A stretch of 64,000 nucleotides of DNA from Batillaria attramentaria (GCA_018292915.2 JACVVK020000198.1:333501-397500), one strand, 5' to 3'. Shown: positions 35,817-45,312, counted from the stretch's first letter. Translations and numbers: made by a program. Notes: generated by a model from the letters alone, not told the origin.

Positions 35817-38684
35817 TTACTGCGCACCAACTGGCACACTGGCCTGCTGAGCTTCTGTTTCGGTAAAAGCTGCTGCGCCCTGTTCACAGTCTTCACTGGC
35901 GTTCGTTGAAGAGTAACTGGTGGAGATGTTCAAGACTTCAAAACTGAGACTCTCGCCATCGTCGTCAGGGTAATTGCTGTCCGTCTCCAGTCTTCCAGAT
36001 TCTTGCGTTCCCCCGTGAGCCAGTGGCGAGGCAGGTGACGGGAGTGTCCCGTAAGCTTGATCTTGGGAAGCACGCTCGTTTCCTGGGCTCTCGTGGTTGC
36101 AGACACCGTTAGTGAGTGACGTCGGGCGTTGGTTGTCATTAGAAGGCTGTCGGTAGCCGGAACCTTCTCCCAGCTGATGCCGTAGTGCAGAACTCTCTCC
36201 CATTTGTCTTTGCATGCTGCCCCCAAAGCCAGTCATCTGAGGATCTGTCGCCCTAGGGACGTTTCTAGATCCGCGATAAGGTAACTCAGATCCAAAGTCT
36301 CCCATATCAGAGTCGAACATAGGGTGCCTGTTTCTTTGGTTCCCGCTCATCGGCCGTCTTCCATACCAGTTTTCATCGTCGGCTGAACCAGAGAAACGCA
36401 TCGGCAGACCAGGGTCTTGCTGCCCAAAGTGAGCCATATCGGCTTCCCGGCCAAGCGATGGTCGACTTAGTTCGGGTTGGCCTTCTCTGTAACGTCCTGG
36501 CATTCCCTCAAAACGCTGACTGGCATGGGGATTCCTGGGTGCGGTCATACCCGGCGCTGGCTGTCCATGACTGAAGTCGCGCGGATCAAACTCTCTTTCT
36601 CTCGGATCGTACATTCTGTCGGTCTGCCCTGGCTGGGTGAAAGCTCGCCGTACGTTGCCGTGGTCGTATTCTCTTTGGGGAAAACGCGTCGGCTGCTCAA
36701 AACTACGGCGCCCAGGAAAAGGGGCGCGTGCTACAGAACTTGTTTCAGACGTCGCAAATTCGGCCTCTCTGTCGCCTCTCCCTTCAGGTCTCGCTGGGCC
36801 ATTTTCGCAGAGAGTATCTCTTGATGACGAAAACATGGCTGGGCCTGCACCTTGTGGTGGGAACTGTTGCGTATCAGCTGCTTCTTGGCGTGTCGCACCT
36901 GCTCCCGTGTGATTCACGCCATTTATGGTAAGATCCCTCTCAATGTCTTGCCCTCTACGTGTTTCATACATGGGCTGGTTTGTAGCAGAAGGTCGGGGTG
37001 GCAGCATATGTTGTCCACGGCCTGACGCTTGGACTGTTTCGCTCTGACTCAGCCCCTGCCGTCTTCTGTTTTCCTCTTCAACAGCGTCTGCCTCATCCAA
37101 ATTGGAAGTCTGGTTATGTCCCTCGGTTAGGGGCGACTGAGGCTCGTGATATCTCATCTGTGGACGTTGCATTCTTGGGTCCATTCTTCCTCCGCTTGCT
37201 GGCCTGTGTCTGGGATCACCCTGGTAATGTTCTGGAGGATACAACATACGATCGGACATCTGGTGATGACGTGGTATTAGATTCCCGTACGCATCCGGCT
37301 CATAGTTGATTGCAGGCGCCATCCGCCCTTCAACCATCATAGGCGTCTGCTGATAATCCTCTTCAAACTGCACGTCTGACGACTGTAACCGACCAAAGCC
37401 GTACGATCTGGGCTGGGGCAACTGTCCGCTCAGCAGCATGTTCATAGTTCTTTGTTGGTACATGATCATACTCGGCAGCTGGCCTTCAATCAGGTAGTCC
37501 ATTGTTCTTTGCTGATAGGCGATCATGTTCTCGAACTGTTTGTCACGGTTCTCCATCAGCCGCATCAGGCGGTCCTGGTTCCTCTCCATCACCTCTCTTT
37601 CTTCTTTCCTGTCTTCTCGGACGTTCTGCAAGTGGCGTTCATAGCCCTGTGCCATCCTCTCTTTGTCTTCCTTCATTTCTTCTTTGACTTCCAGCATCTG
37701 ACGAGAGTGGTCCTGGTTGATTCTCTCCTTTTCTTCCTTGTATTCTTGTTTCTCTGTCTGGAGTCGAGTCTCGTAGGATTCTTGTATCTTTTGTTTGTCC
37801 TCGGTCATCTCTTTCTTCATCGTTTGCATCTGCTCTTGTTGCTCTTTCTTCGTCTTCTCACTGTCCTCTTTCAAGGACTGGATCTGGCCGGTGTAGTTGT
37901 GTTCCAGTCTTTCTCTTTCATCCTTCATCGACTCTACTCTTTCCTCTAGATGCTTCTCTATAATCTCTTTTTCTTCTTTCATCGTTGTCTGTAAGGTCTG
38001 AATGTGACTTTCATGCTGCTTCTCCAAGTGTTCTTTCTCCTCCTTCATGGCCGTGACTCTGTCGTCCAGATGTTTTTGCATCATCCCTCTCTCTTCCTTC
38101 ATTTCGGATTTCAGTACGTCTATCTGTTCGTCGTGTCGTTTCAGCATCACCTCCTTCTCCTCCTTCATTGAGGTCAGTATCTGGGCTTTCTCCTGCTGAT
38201 TCCTCTCTCTGTCTTCTCTCATGTCTTCTCTGACTGCGTTCAGCTGTGCCTCCTGCTCTCTCTGCAATCTCTCTCTTTCTTGTTTCATGTCTTGTCTCAG
38301 CGCTCCAACTGTGCGCTCGTGACCCTCACGCAAATGTTCCCTCTCCTCCTTCATGGCGACCATCTGCTGGTTATGGCGTTGCTCTGCGTTTGTTCTCTCC
38401 TGGACGTACATGGCGTCCTTTTGCACCATTTCCCTCAGCATCCCTTGGTACTGTTGCTTCATGTCAGCCTGGCCCGCAATGAACTTGTTCATCATGTCCT
38501 TGACCATCTCTTTGTCCTGGGACATGAGGGCCTTGGAGTCTTGCAGCTCCTTCTGAAGGGATTGTATGCACCGCTCCATCGTTCTTCTTCCTTCTTCCTC
38601 CGCTTGTCGTTTCGCTTGTTCTGCAGCTTCTCTTAGTCTGGCTTCTGCTTCCGCGCGGCGACGTTTTGAGCCTCCACCGCCCAT
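35817..38684 (-). CDS. Coiled-coil protein with N-myristoylation-like start, cluster gene 2 (955 aa)
   Basis: A single coding exon. The start MGGGGSKRRR has Gly2, Ser6 and a following basic patch, the known consensus for N-myristoylation plus basic membrane attachment. Residues ~10-370 are coiled coil made of His/Tyr-led modules of 18 and 22 residues. Then comes a short duplicated segment (YQQRTMDYLIEGQLP and YQQRTMNMLLSGQLP, about residues 390-425). The last ~530 residues are low in hydrophobics and rich in Pro, Gly, Arg, Gln, Met and Ser, and are probably disordered. The ATG is 34 bases below a CTCGTTTCAG acceptor (38720-38719), again a likely 5'UTR intron. It is the only cluster member with a lipidation-type start or a long disordered tail. 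Family not recognised. Confidence 0.87.
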   Translation of the reverse strand: MGGGGSKRRRAEAEARLREAAEQAKRQAEEEGRRTMERCIQSLQKELQDSKALMSQDKEMVKDMMNKFIAGQADMKQQYQGMLREMVQKDAMYVQERTNAEQRHNQQMVAMKEEREHLREGHERTVGALRQDMKQERERLQREQEAQLNAVREDMREDRERNQQEKAQILTSMKEEKEVMLKRHDEQIDVLKSEMKEERGMMQKHLDDRVTAMKEEKEHLEKQHESHIQTLQTTMKEEKEIIEKHLEERVESMKDERERLEHNYTGQIQSLKEDSEKTKKEQQEQMQTMKKEMTEDKQKIQESYETRLQTEKQEYKEEKERINQDHSRQMLEVKEEMKEDKERMAQGYERHLQNVREDRKEEREVMERNQDRLMRLMENRDKQFENMIAYQQRTMDYLIEGQLPSMIMYQQRTMNMLLSGQLPQPRSYGFGRLQSSDVQFEEDYQQTPMMVEGRMAPAINYEPDAYGNLIPRHHQMSDRMLYPPEHYQGDPRHRPASGGRMDPRMQRPQMRYHEPQSPLTEGHNQTSNLDEADAVEEENRRRQGLSQSETVQASGRGQHMLPPRPSATNQPMYETRRGQDIERDLTINGVNHTGAGATRQEAADTQQFPPQGAGPAMFSSSRDTLCENGPARPEGRGDREAEFATSETSSVARAPFPGRRSFEQPTRFPQREYDHGNVRRAFTQPGQTDRMYDPREREFDPRDFSHGQPAPGMTAPRNPHASQRFEGMPGRYREGQPELSRPSLGREADMAHFGQQDPGLPMRFSGSADDENWYGRRPMSGNQRNRHPMFDSDMGDFGSELPYRGSRNVPRATDPQMTGFGGSMQRQMGESSALRHQLGEGSGYRQPSNDNQRPTSLTNGVCNHESPGNERASQDQAYGTLPSPASPLAHGGTQESGRLETDSNYPDDDGESLSFEVLNISTSYSSTNASEDCEQGAAAFTETEAQQASVPVGAQ

Positions 38685-38718
38685 TCAGAGAAGGTTGTGA
38701 TGCTAACCAATGGTGAAC

Positions 38719-39292
38719 CTGAAACGAGTCAGACAGTACTCCTGTCCAGTTTGGCTTCGTCAACATTTTCACATCTGTCGTCTCTTTCTGTTGGTGAAAT
38801 ATACACTTTTTCTAAACACAGTGTAATGACAACTGAATGACATCTAAATCTCTTTAGGCGTTTCTATATTGACAGTATCACGGTCAAGTGCATGTCTGGC
38901 GTGTTTGTGTGTGTGTGGGGGGGGGGGGGGGGGTCAAAGGGCTGACGCAAACATCTAAACATCTTCCAAGAAATGGCTTTGATTGTCTTGAGTTCAGATC
39001 CGGACTGTCTTCGAAGAAAGGTTAACTGTGCTCTCTTTTGTGAATTTCAAGAGCTATGACATAGCGGCATGCCAAGACTGGCCGATCAACTGACACATAT
39101 TGTATCTTGTATTCCAGTTGCAAGACTGAAGTCATAATTCTGGAACACTACGATGAAAATCCTATTTACAAAATGCCTTCATTTTTTTCAAGATACAGTC
39201 GTTATTAACCCGTTTGTTTAACTACACATGCTGGCTTCAGTTTCCCTACTACTTTTTACACTCGCAGAGACAGAGAGAGGATGTGGCGCGCG

Positions 39293-39360
<68 letters not shown>

Positions 39361-39752
39361 AGCCTGGAATCAGGTGTATTCAATAATACATGTATGACAC
39401 TGGCAAAAAATGTTCATCACTTTCGATGCACAAGCTCTAAACTTCACAACACGATTGTAAATTCTATGTAAACATCGAAAGATGGATGATGTATTTTTCC
39501 CCAAAATTCACCAGTCACCGAGTGGCTCGCATGTCCTATTCTTCAAAGCAGTACTGCTTACATGTATAAATTTAGATTCCTTTGTGCTGACAAAGAAAAT
39601 TCAAATTAAAAAATCAATGATAAGTCAATGATTGCTCACATCGCTAGTAAGTGACAATTAACATGACATTTGACGAGTATTTTTACAGTTCTTTTTCCTT
39701 TCCTAATCTTGTATGATGTACATAGAAGTGTACATCAAGAGAACAGTCCTTG
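38719..39752. other. Intergenic between cluster genes 1 and 2
   Basis: Contains a (CG)n-(AC)n microsatellite at 39285-39357 and a G-run near 38917-38933. Otherwise I see nothing. Confidence 0.6.
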
Positions 39753-41405
39753 TCATTCTTTCTGTAAATAGCTAGCAGCAGGAAGAGCGAGTAGTGTCCC
39801 TTGCGAATTGTCATGTGATCTCTCATCGTTAAAGGACCGGTGACTGGAGTCCCGAAATTCTTCTCTCCTTTGACGGAGGTCCAACAAGTCGTTGATTTCC
39901 TGGTCGCGACGCTCAAGAACCTTCTCCCCTGACCGAAGCATAGTTTCGTGTCTTTGCCGCATCCTTTTCTTCTCTTCTTTCGTGTCATCCTCCAGGAAGC
40001 GAAGTCGGCCAGTGTAGTGCTTGTGCAGCTCGTCTATCTCCTTCTGCACACTTTGGAGGCGAAGTTGCTGTTGGTGTTGCATCGATTGCTTCTCCTCCTT
40101 GGTGTCTTTCAGCAGTGTCTGTAGCTCAGTGTCGTATCGTCTCTGCATTCTGTCCATTTCTTCTTTCAATGAGCGCTCGAGGTCAGCGGTAAGTTGCTGC
40201 ATTCTCTGTAAATCTTTTTTGGTGTCGTCTTTCAACTGACTTATCTGTCGTTCATAGTACGTTGTCAGTCTGTGAAGTTCGTCTTCTTTTGCTTGGAGCG
40301 CCGTAGCGTGATGTCTTTGAGTGGTTTCTTCGTGTTCCTTCATTTTTGATCTCAGTTCTTGAAGTTGTTGTTCAAAATCTCTTCGCAAACTCCCTTTTTC
40401 TTCGTACACGGACTGAATACGGCTCTCGAATTGTGCTTGGAGTTCTCTCCGCTCCTCTTCCAGATGTCTTCTAACACTCTCGAGCTGTTCAGTGCTCTTG
40501 CTTTCCATCTTCTTCTGTTGCTCTTTTGTCATGGAGACTCGTTCTATCAGCTCTTCTTGTGCTCTCTCTCTGTCCTGCTTTAGTCTGGTCTTCATGGAAA
40601 GTAACTCCGCTTCGTGTTTCCTCTGCGTTCTCTCCCTTTCTTCTTTCAGCATCGCCAGTTTCGCCTCGTACATACGCTCCACTTCTTCCCTCTCATCTTT
40701 CAGTGACTGTGCTTGTGTTCGCATCTGAAACTGAAAATGATCTTCAATCTTGGCCTTTTCGTCCTCGAACCATTTCTCTCTCGTTGCTACCTTTTCCTTC
40801 AGGTAACTGTTTTCTTCCTCCGCGCGACTCAAGTTTTGTTGCAGGAGAGCGAAATCAATTTCGAGCTTGTCCTTGTCTCTCAGCAGGCCTCTAGATTTCG
40901 TGATCTCCGTTCGTAGGTTTTCTTCTAGTTCTGTAGTGCGATGTTCCAAAGTTTGATTCTGCCTGCGCAGATTTTCCAGCTCCGCCTCAAGCTGTCCTAC
41001 CCTCGTCTCCGCCTTGAGAAGTTTGTCATCTGGTTTACTCTGTAAAAATTTGGGACGCCACGACTTTTTGGCCGACTCATGATTGGTCTCAGACGGGCTG
41101 CTTGTGCCTGACCAGGGGAAGCTAGGCCAGTAACTGTTTGATGACTCTGGCGAGGAAGAAGTTGTTTCCCTTGCGTCGTTGTTTGTCTCGGGGTAAAAAG
41201 AAATCGACTTGGTTTCAAAACCTTTAGATGTGTCATAATAAGGCCAGTGTGAAGTCACTTCATCTGTCCCGCGCGTCTTGTCGTACTGATTGGTGGAACT
41301 GACGTCAGATGACCCGGTTTTGTCACGTGTTTCGTCATATTCCTTCTGGCGTCTGACTGCTTCCTCCTTCTCTCGAGGGGTGAGGTAATAAAATTCGTCA
41401 TCCAT
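39753..41405 (-). CDS. Coiled-coil protein, cluster gene 1 (550 aa), family not recognised
   Basis: A single coding exon. Residues 1-125 are polar, Ser/Thr/Tyr-rich and helix-poor (MDDEFYYLTPREKEEAV at the start). Residues ~128-500 form a coiled coil that opens with classical heptads (LEAELENLRRQNQTLE). It then adopts the cluster's His/Tyr-led modules (Y-E-A-K-L-A-M-L-K-E-E, 18 residues; H-E-A-E-L-L-S-M-K, 22 residues). A short tail ends SYLQKE. A CTTGTTTCAG acceptor at 41500-41499 gives a possible 5'UTR intron 93 bases above the ATG. It is the most 5' of the four same-strand genes. There are no enzymatic motifs. Confidence 0.86.
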   Translation of the reverse strand: MDDEFYYLTPREKEEAVRRQKEYDETRDKTGSSDVSSTNQYDKTRGTDEVTSHWPYYDTSKGFETKSISFYPETNNDARETTSSSPESSNSYWPSFPWSGTSSPSETNHESAKKSWRPKFLQSKPDDKLLKAETRVGQLEAELENLRRQNQTLEHRTTELEENLRTEITKSRGLLRDKDKLEIDFALLQQNLSRAEEENSYLKEKVATREKWFEDEKAKIEDHFQFQMRTQAQSLKDEREEVERMYEAKLAMLKEERERTQRKHEAELLSMKTRLKQDRERAQEELIERVSMTKEQQKKMESKSTEQLESVRRHLEEERRELQAQFESRIQSVYEEKGSLRRDFEQQLQELRSKMKEHEETTQRHHATALQAKEDELHRLTTYYERQISQLKDDTKKDLQRMQQLTADLERSLKEEMDRMQRRYDTELQTLLKDTKEEKQSMQHQQQLRLQSVQKEIDELHKHYTGRLRFLEDDTKEEKKRMRQRHETMLRSGEKVLERRDQEINDLLDLRQRREEFRDSSHRSFNDERSHDNSQGTLLALPAASYLQKE

Positions 41406-41498
41406 AGATCAATAGTCTCAGTGTGTTTCAGGGGATGAGGAAATATCCGACCAAATCTTTAAACTTGACTTCTTTTGCCAAAGACCATGTCCAAAATT

Positions 41499-42351
41499 CC
41501 TGAAACAAGAGGACAAGTGTACGAACACTCCACACGGCGCAGCGCAACTCAGTTTATATGGTCGCATCATGTAGTTTGAGGGTTGAGATGCAGTTGTGAA
41601 AGTTGGCGTCGGGCGGATGATGTGTTCTCACCTTTTAGTTCTGGTCAGCTATTGGCTACTTACCTATATTCCTGGTGTCACAGTGTGTGTGTGTGTGTGT
41701 GTGTGGAGGGGGGGGGGGGGGCGCTATGCCGCCGGTCACTGAACCCGCCGGTCATGTGTACCGTGCTCAGGCTCGCTAAGTTGAAAACTCAGTGAACAAG
41801 TCAGTGACTGATTGGCCAGTTTCGTTTTACCGGGCATAGGAATATAAACAGTTCCCGATGTGTGAGTGTGAGATACATCCCCTAACCAAGAAAAAAAAAT
41901 TACAAACAAGCAATCACAACGAGCGTCTCCATCGTAACTATTAAAGGGAGATAATTACAAGACGAGAAGTCATTACTGCTCAATCTTGTCTCCCTTGGAC
42001 AACAAATCCTACCTAGCAATACATACTAGTCGTAAAGTGCAGAATACCAAGCTACACCACCTGAGTTATTCAGGCCTGCTTTAGGCAAGAAGAATTGCGT
42101 GCTGGCGACAGCAGCTGCTCATGAAAAAAAAAAGTTTACAGTGTTTTAACATGGCGTTTCCGACTTTTAAACGGAAGACAGATCCTGCTTCACAGTTCAT
42201 TGTCATAAAGCCTATAAAGGTTTCGTCAACTTTTAATCTATGAAATTTGGTGTTTTCACGCCACTGTCACATGCTTCAGTAATAACGATCTTTTGCATAA
42301 CAGTCTGGGACAGGACTGTATTGATACTGAATAATGTGATATTAGAGCATT

Positions 42352-42354
<3 letters not shown>
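41499..42354. other. Intergenic upstream of the coiled-coil cluster
   Basis: Includes a short (GT)n and G-run at 41686-41720. If the cluster genes share a promoter, or gene 1 has an upstream noncoding exon, it should lie here. No TATA box or exon can be supported. Confidence 0.5.

Positions 42355-42355
<1 letters not shown>

Positions 42356-42430
<75 letters not shown>
42356..42430. repeat. (TA)n microsatellite interrupted by a mariner
   Basis: 75 bases of pure TA end exactly at the left terminus of the mariner element. A short TATATATA remains on the other side (43757-43765). Confidence 0.97.
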
Positions 42431-42431
<1 letters not shown>

Positions 42432-43756
42432 GAGGGCTGTTCAAATATTATTGGGAATGCTGCCATTACTCACGTGTCTTGCATCGGATCGACTCCAAAC
42501 TTCTACATCCCCTCGAAGTATTCACCCTTGGCCCGAATGCACGTTTCCAGTCTTGTTCGCCACATATGAAGCGCCCTCTGGTACTCTTCCCTCGGGATAC
42601 CCTCGAGCTCTGATTTCACGGCTTTTGAGAGGTCTTGGATTCGATCAAACTTGCGTCCAGCGAGTCGCTCTTGCAAGATAGGAAAGAGCCAGAAGTCACA
42701 CGGTGCCAAGTCCGGACTGTAGGGGGGATGGGCCAAGACTTTGGTCTCTCTTTCCTCTAGGAAGGTCGTGGTGATCTTGGCTTTGTGGGGGGCTGCATTA
42801 TCATGCAGCATTAAGGTCCTTGAGGTTCCAACGGTTGGGCGCTGCTCGCAGATCGCATCCACCACTTTCCGGAGCACCACTTTGGTATAGTACGTGGCAG
42901 TGATGGCAGCCTTCGCCGGAAGAATATCAAGAGCCACGACGCCCTGGGTGCTGAAAAAAATAGAGAAAAGACGCTTCCGGCTCTGAAATCCTGGCCTCAG
43001 GACAACTGGTCGGTCTCCATCTGGGCCTACCCACGCCCGGTTGCAGCGTTTGTTGGGGATGCCGTAAAACGTGAGCCAAGATTCATCACCGGTCACTATG
43101 TCACACAGGCGTTTTGGTCCATTTGGCTCAAAGTCTTGAAGCAGTTGGCGTGAGCAATCAACCCGCCGTTTCTTTTGTTCGTCAGTTAAGAGATGGGGTA
43201 CCCATCTTGCAGCCGAGTTTCTCATTTGAAGATCTTCATGCAGAATGCTGTGTATGGTGCCGATAGAGAGGTCACATGCTTCACTCAACTCGCGTATGGT
43301 CGAATGTGGGTCTTCGTCAATCAGGCTTTTCACAAGGGTAATGTTTCTTTCGTTCCGAGCTGAGAGTGGACGGCCCGGACTGGTACCTGAGCTTGAAGGC
43401 CCTTGTTCAGTTAGAAAAGCTTCGACCCATATGTAAACTGTGCTCTTACCGACACACTTGGCTCCAAAAACAGCTTGCAAATCTTGAAGGATTTTCTTGC
43501 CATTGTCTCCGAGTTTTAGCCTCATGAATGTGTAGAAGCGAAAATGCTCATTCTCGGCGTCCATGGTTTTCTGGCTCAGCAGTTTGGATGACGATTTTAA
43601 TGAGGTCATACTCTAAAATGCATCATGATGTCATCATTCTTTTCTGCATGTTTATAGGGCTTGAGCCAGATTTTCTTTTGGTATAAAATTATTTTCTGTG
43701 CGATGTTTACTTATAAAATGGCAGGCCCATTCCCATTAATATTTGAACAGCCCTCG
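42431..43756 (-). mobile_element. Intact-looking mariner element
   Basis: 1326 bp flanked by TA. The terminal inverted repeats are ~29 bp (CGAGGGCTGTTCAAATATTA then TTGGGAATG on the left, TAATGGGAATG on the right) with one mismatch. The internal transposase frame on the - strand is unbroken. Near-identical TIRs and an open frame indicate recent insertion. Confidence 0.95.
42503..43609 (-). CDS. Mariner transposase, full length (368 aa)
   Basis: DDE/D cut-and-paste transposase of the mariner family. N-terminal helix-turn-helix region (FRFYTFMRLKLG; GKSTVYIWVEAF). WVPHLLTDEQ linker. The catalytic Asp residues lie in DIVTGDESW, LMLHDNAAPH and SPDLAPCDFWLF. The second and third Asp are separated by 34 residues, the mariner D34D signature. 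The 368-residue frame starts at 43609; a second Met at 43564 (MDAENEHFRF) would give 353, closer to the family norm. No stop or frameshift is seen, so it could be active. It is distinct from the dead mariner at 15.1-16.4 kb. Confidence 0.95.
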   Translation of the reverse strand: MTSLKSSSKLLSQKTMDAENEHFRFYTFMRLKLGDNGKKILQDLQAVFGAKCVGKSTVYIWVEAFLTEQGPSSSGTSPGRPLSARNERNITLVKSLIDEDPHSTIRELSEACDLSIGTIHSILHEDLQMRNSAARWVPHLLTDEQKKRRVDCSRQLLQDFEPNGPKRLCDIVTGDESWLTFYGIPNKRCNRAWVGPDGDRPVVLRPGFQSRKRLFSIFFSTQGVVALDILPAKAAITATYYTKVVLRKVVDAICEQRPTVGTSRTLMLHDNAAPHKAKITTTFLEERETKVLAHPPYSPDLAPCDFWLFPILQERLAGRKFDRIQDLSKAVKSELEGIPREEYQRALHMWRTRLETCIRAKGEYFEGM

Positions 43757-43775
43757 TATATATATAGAGAGAGAG

Positions 43776-43823
43776 AGAATAGGAACAAAGGCGTCGCTAA
43801 AGCGACGCCTTTGTTCCTATTCT
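43776..43823. repeat. Perfect 22-bp hairpin
   Basis: The arms 43776-43797 and 43802-43823 are exact reverse complements (core GGAACAAAGGCGTCGC) around a TAAA loop. It starts 20 bases beyond the mariner's right end. There is no U-run after it and no coding context. Confidence 0.93.
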
Positions 43824-44007
43824 ATATTAAATGTAAATACACGACATTACACCTAGGCAGTTGCTCCTTCTAAATCATTTAGTCTTTTTCCGCTGAAACC
43901 TCCTGCAGAGCTTTAGGGTAGCGACGTCTGCTAGTACTGGAGACGCACCAGATTATTCTGGGGCAGCCTTTTAGTGCTGGTTGGACGCTGCAGCCCTCGC
44001 GGGTATC

Positions 44008-44063
44008 GCCGCATGCTCACCTGATGAGGGTCCCATTGACCCGAAACCATGGTCGTGAGCGGC
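44008..44063 (+). ncRNA. Type I hammerhead ribozyme motif
   Basis: All core elements are present in order. CTGATGA at 44021-44027. Stem II GGGTC/GACCC (44028-44032 with 44038-44042) with a CCATT loop. GAAA at 44043-44046. A minimal stem III with a CATG loop. The cleavage triplet GTC at 44052-44054. Stem I GCTCAC/GTGAGC (44015-44020 with 44055-44060), extended beyond a 4-base bulge by GCC/GGC. The short stem III and bulged stem I are typical of the hammerheads known from Penelope-like elements and metazoan retrozymes. No second hammerhead or RT frame is seen nearby. Confidence 0.85.
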
Positions 44064-44410
44064 TAAAATCACCAATTCGTATGGCTTTGGTTATACCGAC
44101 CATTTTCCTCCCGGTGGGAGGGGAATGAGGACCCTATGAATGGTGAGATACCCTTAAATCTGTTAGACGTTTCAGCGGTGGGATGGTAGGTTCCCCCCCC
44201 CCCCTCCATTGTGGCTTGTAGCCAATACAGGGCAAGGCGGACTTGTCCACTGGCATACAAAGCACACACCTCCTAGATCTAGGGAGCGCTCTCAGCTTTA
44301 CTTACTTCCCATATATATGTATATAAATTATACATCACATTTTTTTTTTTTTTTTTTTTAGTAAGAATAGTAATACTTGAACTTACCTCAAATTAGCGTA
44401 GGTATTTGCA

Positions 44411-44615
44411 GGTTACAGTCATCACAACAGATACTGGTCCGATGAGGAAAAGACACAAAGTCTTCTTTTCGAAAACGGACCTGAAAGTAATTACAGCTTG
44501 ATAATATTTAGAAGTCGGGTTCAAAAGACTGTCCTGGCCGTTTTTATGTATATATTTTTCCATTTTATTTGTACTGCTGTCTTTAAAATCACTGAATTGG
44601 GTCTTGGATGAAATA

Positions 44616-44658
<43 letters not shown>

Positions 44659-44666
44659 TCGCGCGC

Positions 44667-44728
<62 letters not shown>

Positions 44729-45123
44729 CATTATAAATTCAATTTGAATCAGTAACAATTTGCTGTACTGATGCTTTCACTGAACTGACTGTGTCTGAAC
44801 CAAGTCGCCTACCTTCAGACGCGCGTCTGACGAGATGAGAGAGGGGAGGGGTGTGCATGAGGGGGGTGGGGGGTGGGGTGGAGTGACATTGAATCCTTAG
44901 TCTGGTCATCGCTTACGCGAATCAACGGCAAACCTGATTCCACGATGGCTCAAAGGGACCTTAGTCATCTTCAGCGTGTTTGTGCAGTTGACCCCGCGCG
45001 GGCTCGCACGTTCGTTTTTCGGAAACTAGGACATTCCTCAGGAACAAAATTAATTTCTCAAGAAGCCCACGCACGTTTGTCAGCATTAAACGCGTTTGTT
45101 TCAAGAGTTTGAACAGTCTAGCT
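44411..45123 (+). repeat. Local tandem duplication, unit 1
   Basis: Similar throughout to 46036-46690. Both read from a CAACAGA..AGACACAAAGTCTT-type start, through a GT microsatellite, CAGTAACAATTTGCTGTA and AGTCGCCTACCTTCAGACG, to TTTCAAGAGTTTGAACAGTC. No ORF is conserved between units. A (CT)n-(GT)n compound microsatellite lies at 44620-44727. Confidence 0.8.
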
Positions 45124-45246
45124 GTCACCGCATTGCTTAATTACTAAACGGTTGACGCATCTGAGTGTCATATGTACGAGTCAGTAGTTTTTATTCCAAC
45201 TGCCCCCACACTGACGCAAATGCCTGGGTTTTTCAAGTTGGGTTTG

Positions 45247-45248
<2 letters not shown>

Positions 45249-45312
<64 letters not shown>
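45249..45312. repeat. (GT)n microsatellite
   Basis: About 64 bases of GT between the tandem duplication units. It is followed by G/T-rich low-complexity sequence from 45430 to 45665. Confidence 0.95.
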
